From Pectinophora gossypiella (Eukaryota > Arthropoda > Insecta > Lepidoptera > Gelechiidae): a stretch of DNA of 64,000 bases. The stretch lies in NCBI RefSeq assembly GCF_024362695.1, contig NC_065405.1, positions 5,030,672 through 5,094,671 of the forward strand. Reading direction: 5' to 3'. This document shows positions 62,501 to 64,000 of the stretch, in pieces; the stretch's first letter is position 1; the number at the start of each line of letters is the position of its first letter. The position numbers and the translations under genes are program-made. Below the pieces are notes generated by a model. That model was not told the DNA's origin. It ran no database searches and saw nothing but the letters and a program-made list of their open reading frames with translations.

Positions 62501-63496
62501 CGGTCCCGGCTCCAGCCCCGGCTCCAGCCCCTGAAGCCCCAGCCCCGGCTCCAGCCCCTGAAGCCCCAGCCCCGGCTCCAGCCCCTGAAGCCCCGGCGCC
62601 CGCGGCCCCGGCCCCGACTCCAGCGCCCGCGGCCCCGGCTCCAGCCCCAGAAGCCCCAGCCCCGGCCCCAGAGCCCGCGGCTTTGACCCCTGCCCCTGTC
62701 CCCGCGGCAGAGGCAGCACCTGTAGTTCCTACCCCCGCGCCAGCGGCGGCGCCAGCCCCCGCACCAGTAGAGAGTGCACCCGCGCCCGCTCCTGAGGCGC
62801 CTAAAACGGAAGGTCCCGCAGCCGCTGCCCCCGCAGAAGCGACTAAACCAGCAGCCTCCGCGGAACCCGCGCCAGCTCAGGCACCTAAAGAAAAGACTGA
62901 AACTCAAGTGCCGCCAACCCCGCCGGCGACTCCTAAATCGCCTTCAGAATCGTCGTCGCCAGTAACCGAAGCACCTCCTACACTAGAAGCGGCGAAAGAC
63001 ACAAGCGCCCCTGTGGAAGCACCGAAGACAGCGGCAGCCCCCACATCGCCTGTGGCCGCTGCCGCTGCGCCCGCAGCGACGCCGGAGAAGCCCCTGGACT
63101 CATCCGCGGCGACGGGCGCGTCCACGGACAGCCCGCCGCTGGCCCACACGCCGTCCAAGGAGGACGCCCCCGCCGCACCCGCTGCCAAATGTAAGTAATT
63201 TGACTTAACCCGCCGGCGACGGCTAACAGCTTTGCACTGTCACTCTCACCGAGTTCATTTTGCCGTTTTCTTAAGTCTTGTACTAATATTCTATAGATTA
63301 CTCGCATCGATCCTGCGCGATCCGAGATATGAAACCATCGTCTCGCAGTCGCGTAGGATATGATGTCTTCCACATGTTTTATTTGTGCCGTTTTGTGATG
63401 TTTTGGTTTTTATGATAATTTTCTGAGCATAAGTTACAAAATTCGTTGTTATTTCACCCAGCTACCGAGGAGGCAGCACAAGAGACGCGGCTTTGA
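47530..63496 (+). CDS. Gyg: Glycogenin, long His-rich and Pro/Ala-rich form (9 coding exons)
   Basis: Glycogenin is a cytosolic GT8 glucosyltransferase that attaches glucose from UDP-glucose to its own tyrosine and extends it to a short primer for glycogen synthase. I joined exons 47530-47536, 54022-54157, 54817-54991, 57678-57840, 58590-58716, 59273-59444, 60510-61757, 62068-63190 and 63462-63496. All introns are GT-AG and all phases agree, giving 1061 residues. The first ~230 residues align closely by eye with animal glycogenin. Visible are the N-terminal TLATNDSYGLGALVL segment, Lys86, DAD at 102-104, the FDREELSAAPD and WPDCFNSGVF blocks, Asp163-Gln164 and Tyr195 in FYSYLPAL. The glycogen-synthase-binding motif WEAGNIDYMGADSFDNI lies at ~707-723, far from the end; in vertebrates it is C-terminal. 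Residues 261-676 (one exon) are His-rich and ~750-1055 are Pro/Ala-rich. Known animal glycogenins are about 350-700 residues, so this is an unusually long isoform. Identity is near certain; inclusion of every exon in one mRNA is inferred. Confidence 0.94.
48916..48923 (+). repeat. Target-site duplication CAAAAATT, left
   Basis: It is identical to 51811-51818 and directly abuts the inverted terminal repeat. Confidence 0.9.
48924..51810. mobile_element. 2,887-bp foldback-like DNA transposon with tandemly duplicated arms
   Basis: The ends GTGTGCGTCAAGCTAGCGG and CCGCTAGCTTGACGCACAC are perfect inverses, flanked on both sides by CAAAAATT (48916-48923 and 51811-51818), an 8-bp target duplication. 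The left unit 48924-49813 (890 bp) is repeated almost exactly at 49814-50694. The right unit 50695-51252 (558 bp) is repeated at 51253-51810. Left and right units are inverse to each other over about 490 bp. No transposase-like ORF. It lies in glycogenin intron 1. Confidence 0.92.
51811..51818 (+). repeat. Target-site duplication CAAAAATT, right
   Basis: It is identical to 48916-48923. Confidence 0.9.
51819..54021 (+). other. Remainder of glycogenin intron 1
   Basis: It holds a family D fragment at ~52655-52720. It also has a 54-codon frame at 53122-53286 starting MPGAAYLPLSSGFIF, with a hydrophobic stretch but no family resemblance. No supported exon. Confidence 0.4.
54022..54157 (+). CDS. 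Gyg: Glycogenin coding exon 2
   Basis: It starts after TTCGTCTTCAG and ends before GTATTG, entering in phase 1 and leaving in phase 2. It encodes the first Rossmann strand and helix of the GT8 fold (RAWVTLATNDSYGLGALVL onwards) and ends at about residue 48 with PSVTEAMR, which matches the vertebrate TPQVSDSMR segment. Confidence 0.93.
54817..54991 (+). CDS. Gyg: Glycogenin coding exon 3 (Lys86 and DxD)
   Basis: It is bounded by CTCCAG and GTAAGT and leaves in phase 0. It encodes residues ~48-106, including VDVLDSRDAAHLALLQRPE, Lys86 in TKIHCW, and the Mn2+/UDP-binding D102-A-D104 motif at the end of KCVFLDADTL. Confidence 0.95.
54992..57677 (+). other. Glycogenin intron 3
   Basis: AT-rich. 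An exact inverted repeat around 57250 (GGAAAGAGGAATGGGAGG and its inverse) joins a LINE-type tail with GGCCTTTGCCCAACAGTGGG. A second inverted-style join repeats ACCGGCAATTCAAAA at 57200 and 57349. Confidence 0.5.
57678..57840 (+). CDS. Gyg: Glycogenin coding exon 4
   Basis: It follows TCCCCAG and ends before GTATGG. It encodes IVQNCDELFDREELSAAPD, then WPDCFNSGVFVFAPS and ERGSFDG (residues 107-161), among the most conserved blocks of the family. Intron 3 before it is about 2.7 kb and contains a LINE-type tail near 57.25-57.34 kb. Confidence 0.95.
58590..58716 (+). CDS. Gyg: Glycogenin coding exon 5 (catalytic Asp163, Tyr195)
   Basis: It follows TTCACCAG and ends before GTAAGT. It encodes GGDQGLLNSFFSDW with Asp163 and Gln164, then HLPFLYNVTSAAFYSYLPALK. 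Tyr195, the self-glucosylated residue, falls exactly where it does in human glycogenin-1 (the first Y of YSYLP). Confidence 0.95.
59273..59444 (+). CDS. Gyg: Glycogenin coding exon 6
   Basis: It follows CTATTTCCAG and ends before GTAAGT in phase 0. It encodes HYGQDLKIIHFIGAAKPW, matching the vertebrate VVHFLGRVKPW strand, and then LREFLQLWWDLF, which ends the catalytic domain at about residue 260. Both this exon's end and the start of 62068 are phase 0, so the exon between them can be skipped without a frame change. Confidence 0.94.
60510..61757 (+). CDS. Gyg: Glycogenin coding exon 7, 416-residue His-rich linker (likely cassette)
   Basis: The frame is open from the acceptor (in-frame TAG just before it) to a GTAAGT donor, and both ends are phase 0. 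It starts with an acidic/Pro segment, then a long His-, Gln- and Ser-rich region. Within that an 18-bp unit encoding about HDHHSQ is repeated several times (~61045-61160). After this come a basic RRSRRSRR patch, an acidic SESESEDEEF patch and TPSPTPTATPE. A His-rich linker in insect glycogenin could bind metal or keep the protein disordered; function is unknown. The acceptor's pyrimidine tract is weak, so the left edge is less sure than the frame. Confidence 0.85.
62068..63190 (+). CDS. Gyg: Glycogenin coding exon 8 (synthase-binding motif and Pro/Ala tail)
   Basis: It starts after CTATTTCAG in phase 0 and ends before GTAAGT in phase 1. The first ~60 residues hold RREAID-like sequence and WEAGNIDYMGADSFDNI, the conserved C-terminal glycogen-synthase-binding motif. 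The rest is a repetitive Pro/Ala/Glu tail built on APAPEAP-like units (residues ~750-910), then a Lys/Ser/Thr/Pro-rich stretch. If the donor is not used, translation stops eight bases later (K-C-K-stop at 63198). Confidence 0.9.
63462..63496 (+). CDS. Gyg: Glycogenin coding exon 9 (stop)
   Basis: It follows ATTTCACCCAG. Joined in phase 1 it adds STEEAAQETRL and ends with TGA at 63494-63496. It is short, but the splice consensus is good and the frame is correct. Confidence 0.75.
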
Positions 63497-63765
63497 TAGA
63501 TCAGGTAATGAAGTTTTGCTACTTGGACCCAACGCAATTTCGTATTTAGTTGACGGGTTTTGGTGGAGGAATTATTATATGTGTAGGTACTTGGTTTTAA
63601 TCCTTTAGAGCTTTCCGTGTCTTTTCTGTCTTATTTATTATGGTTAAAAATGGTGACACCTCAGAATTGATGGCACTGGTGGAGAGTATGTTGGTCCTCC
63701 TGTAATATGTCTGTCGGTCTATGGATGTCCTGTGATAAATAAAGCTATTTAACGTGCGGATGTTG
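63497..63765 (+). terminator. Glycogenin 3' UTR and poly(A) signal
   Basis: This is the non-coding stretch after the stop. A canonical AATAAA lies at 63738-63743, followed by T/GT-rich sequence, so cleavage near 63760 is likely. The exact site is inferred. Confidence 0.6.
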
Positions 63766-64000
63766 GGTTGCGTCCAAGTAGATGCTGTATGTAGGATCGT
63801 CTGTACTCATTACGCTATTTCTGGAACGTGGAAGGAATTTCAAATTAAATCGAGATGTTAATACAGCTGAATGAGTGTTATGACGACATTGCAGTGACCT
63901 TTGCTCAGGCACTGTACTGTTCAGAGATTATTTTGTATGCGCACGCCTCCGTGGAGCACTTAAGAGAGATTGCTGTGGATTCAAACTGCAGCAATCTCAA
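63766..64000. other. Downstream flank of glycogenin
   Basis: No gene seen. The last 40 bases contain GAGATTGCTG and CAGCAATCTC, a 10-bp stem with a 13-base loop. Confidence 0.5.

Noticed and set aside
62273..63373. Long Gly/Arg/Leu-rich frames on the minus strand
   Set aside because: They are antisense of the Pro/Ala tail of glycogenin; composition alone keeps them open.
1..64000. CRISPR arrays, bacterial operons, rRNA genes
   Set aside because: None seen. The tandem array at 290-1525 has no spacer pattern and the sequence is eukaryotic.

Overview
This is an AT-rich, intron-rich and transposon-laden eukaryotic nuclear window, almost certainly from a moth or butterfly. The reasons are the dense tRNA-like SINEs, LINE tails ending in TGATGATGA runs and 'cccactgctgggcataggcc' type sequence, Helitron-like elements ending in CTAG, many TA-flanked or long-inverted-repeat MITEs, a short insect-type TTAGG telomere-like tract, and runs of 'tacctacctaggtagg'. 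No bacterial, organellar or viral genome segment is seen. Genus cannot be read from the sequence.

Layout. (1) 1-38.4 kb is gene-poor. It holds a 121-bp minisatellite at the left edge, a decayed Gln-rich stretch, many mobile-element copies (several nested), and a few GC-rich islands. Two islands contain plausible minus-strand first exons (13.29-13.38 kb and 38.49-38.54 kb). (2) 38.8-44.1 kb is a well-supported minus-strand gene for a 571-residue, probably nuclear, polyglutamine protein of unknown function, in three coding exons with a repeat-free 3' UTR of about 1.9 kb. (3) 46.62-46.79 kb is a minus-strand first coding exon of an unidentified gene. It lies head to head with the next gene, with about 740 bp between the two start codons. 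(4) 47.5-63.8 kb is a complete glycogenin gene on the plus strand. Nine coding exons join in frame to give a 1061-residue protein that keeps Lys86, the DxD at 102-104, Asp163 and the self-glucosylated Tyr195. It carries a 416-residue His-rich cassette exon and a long Pro/Ala tail after the glycogen-synthase-binding motif.

Intron 1 of glycogenin holds the most striking non-genic structure. It is a 2,887-bp element bounded by an exact 8-bp duplication (CAAAAATT), with inverted arms of about 490 bp; the left unit (890 bp) and the right unit (558 bp) are each tandemly duplicated. It has no transposase-like ORF.

How the genes relate: glycogenin primes glycogen synthesis in the cytosol. The polyQ gene has no visible metabolic link to it. 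The gene of the 46.7-kb exon may share a bidirectional promoter with glycogenin. All exon joins were made by reading splice consensus and phase by eye; no RNA evidence was available.
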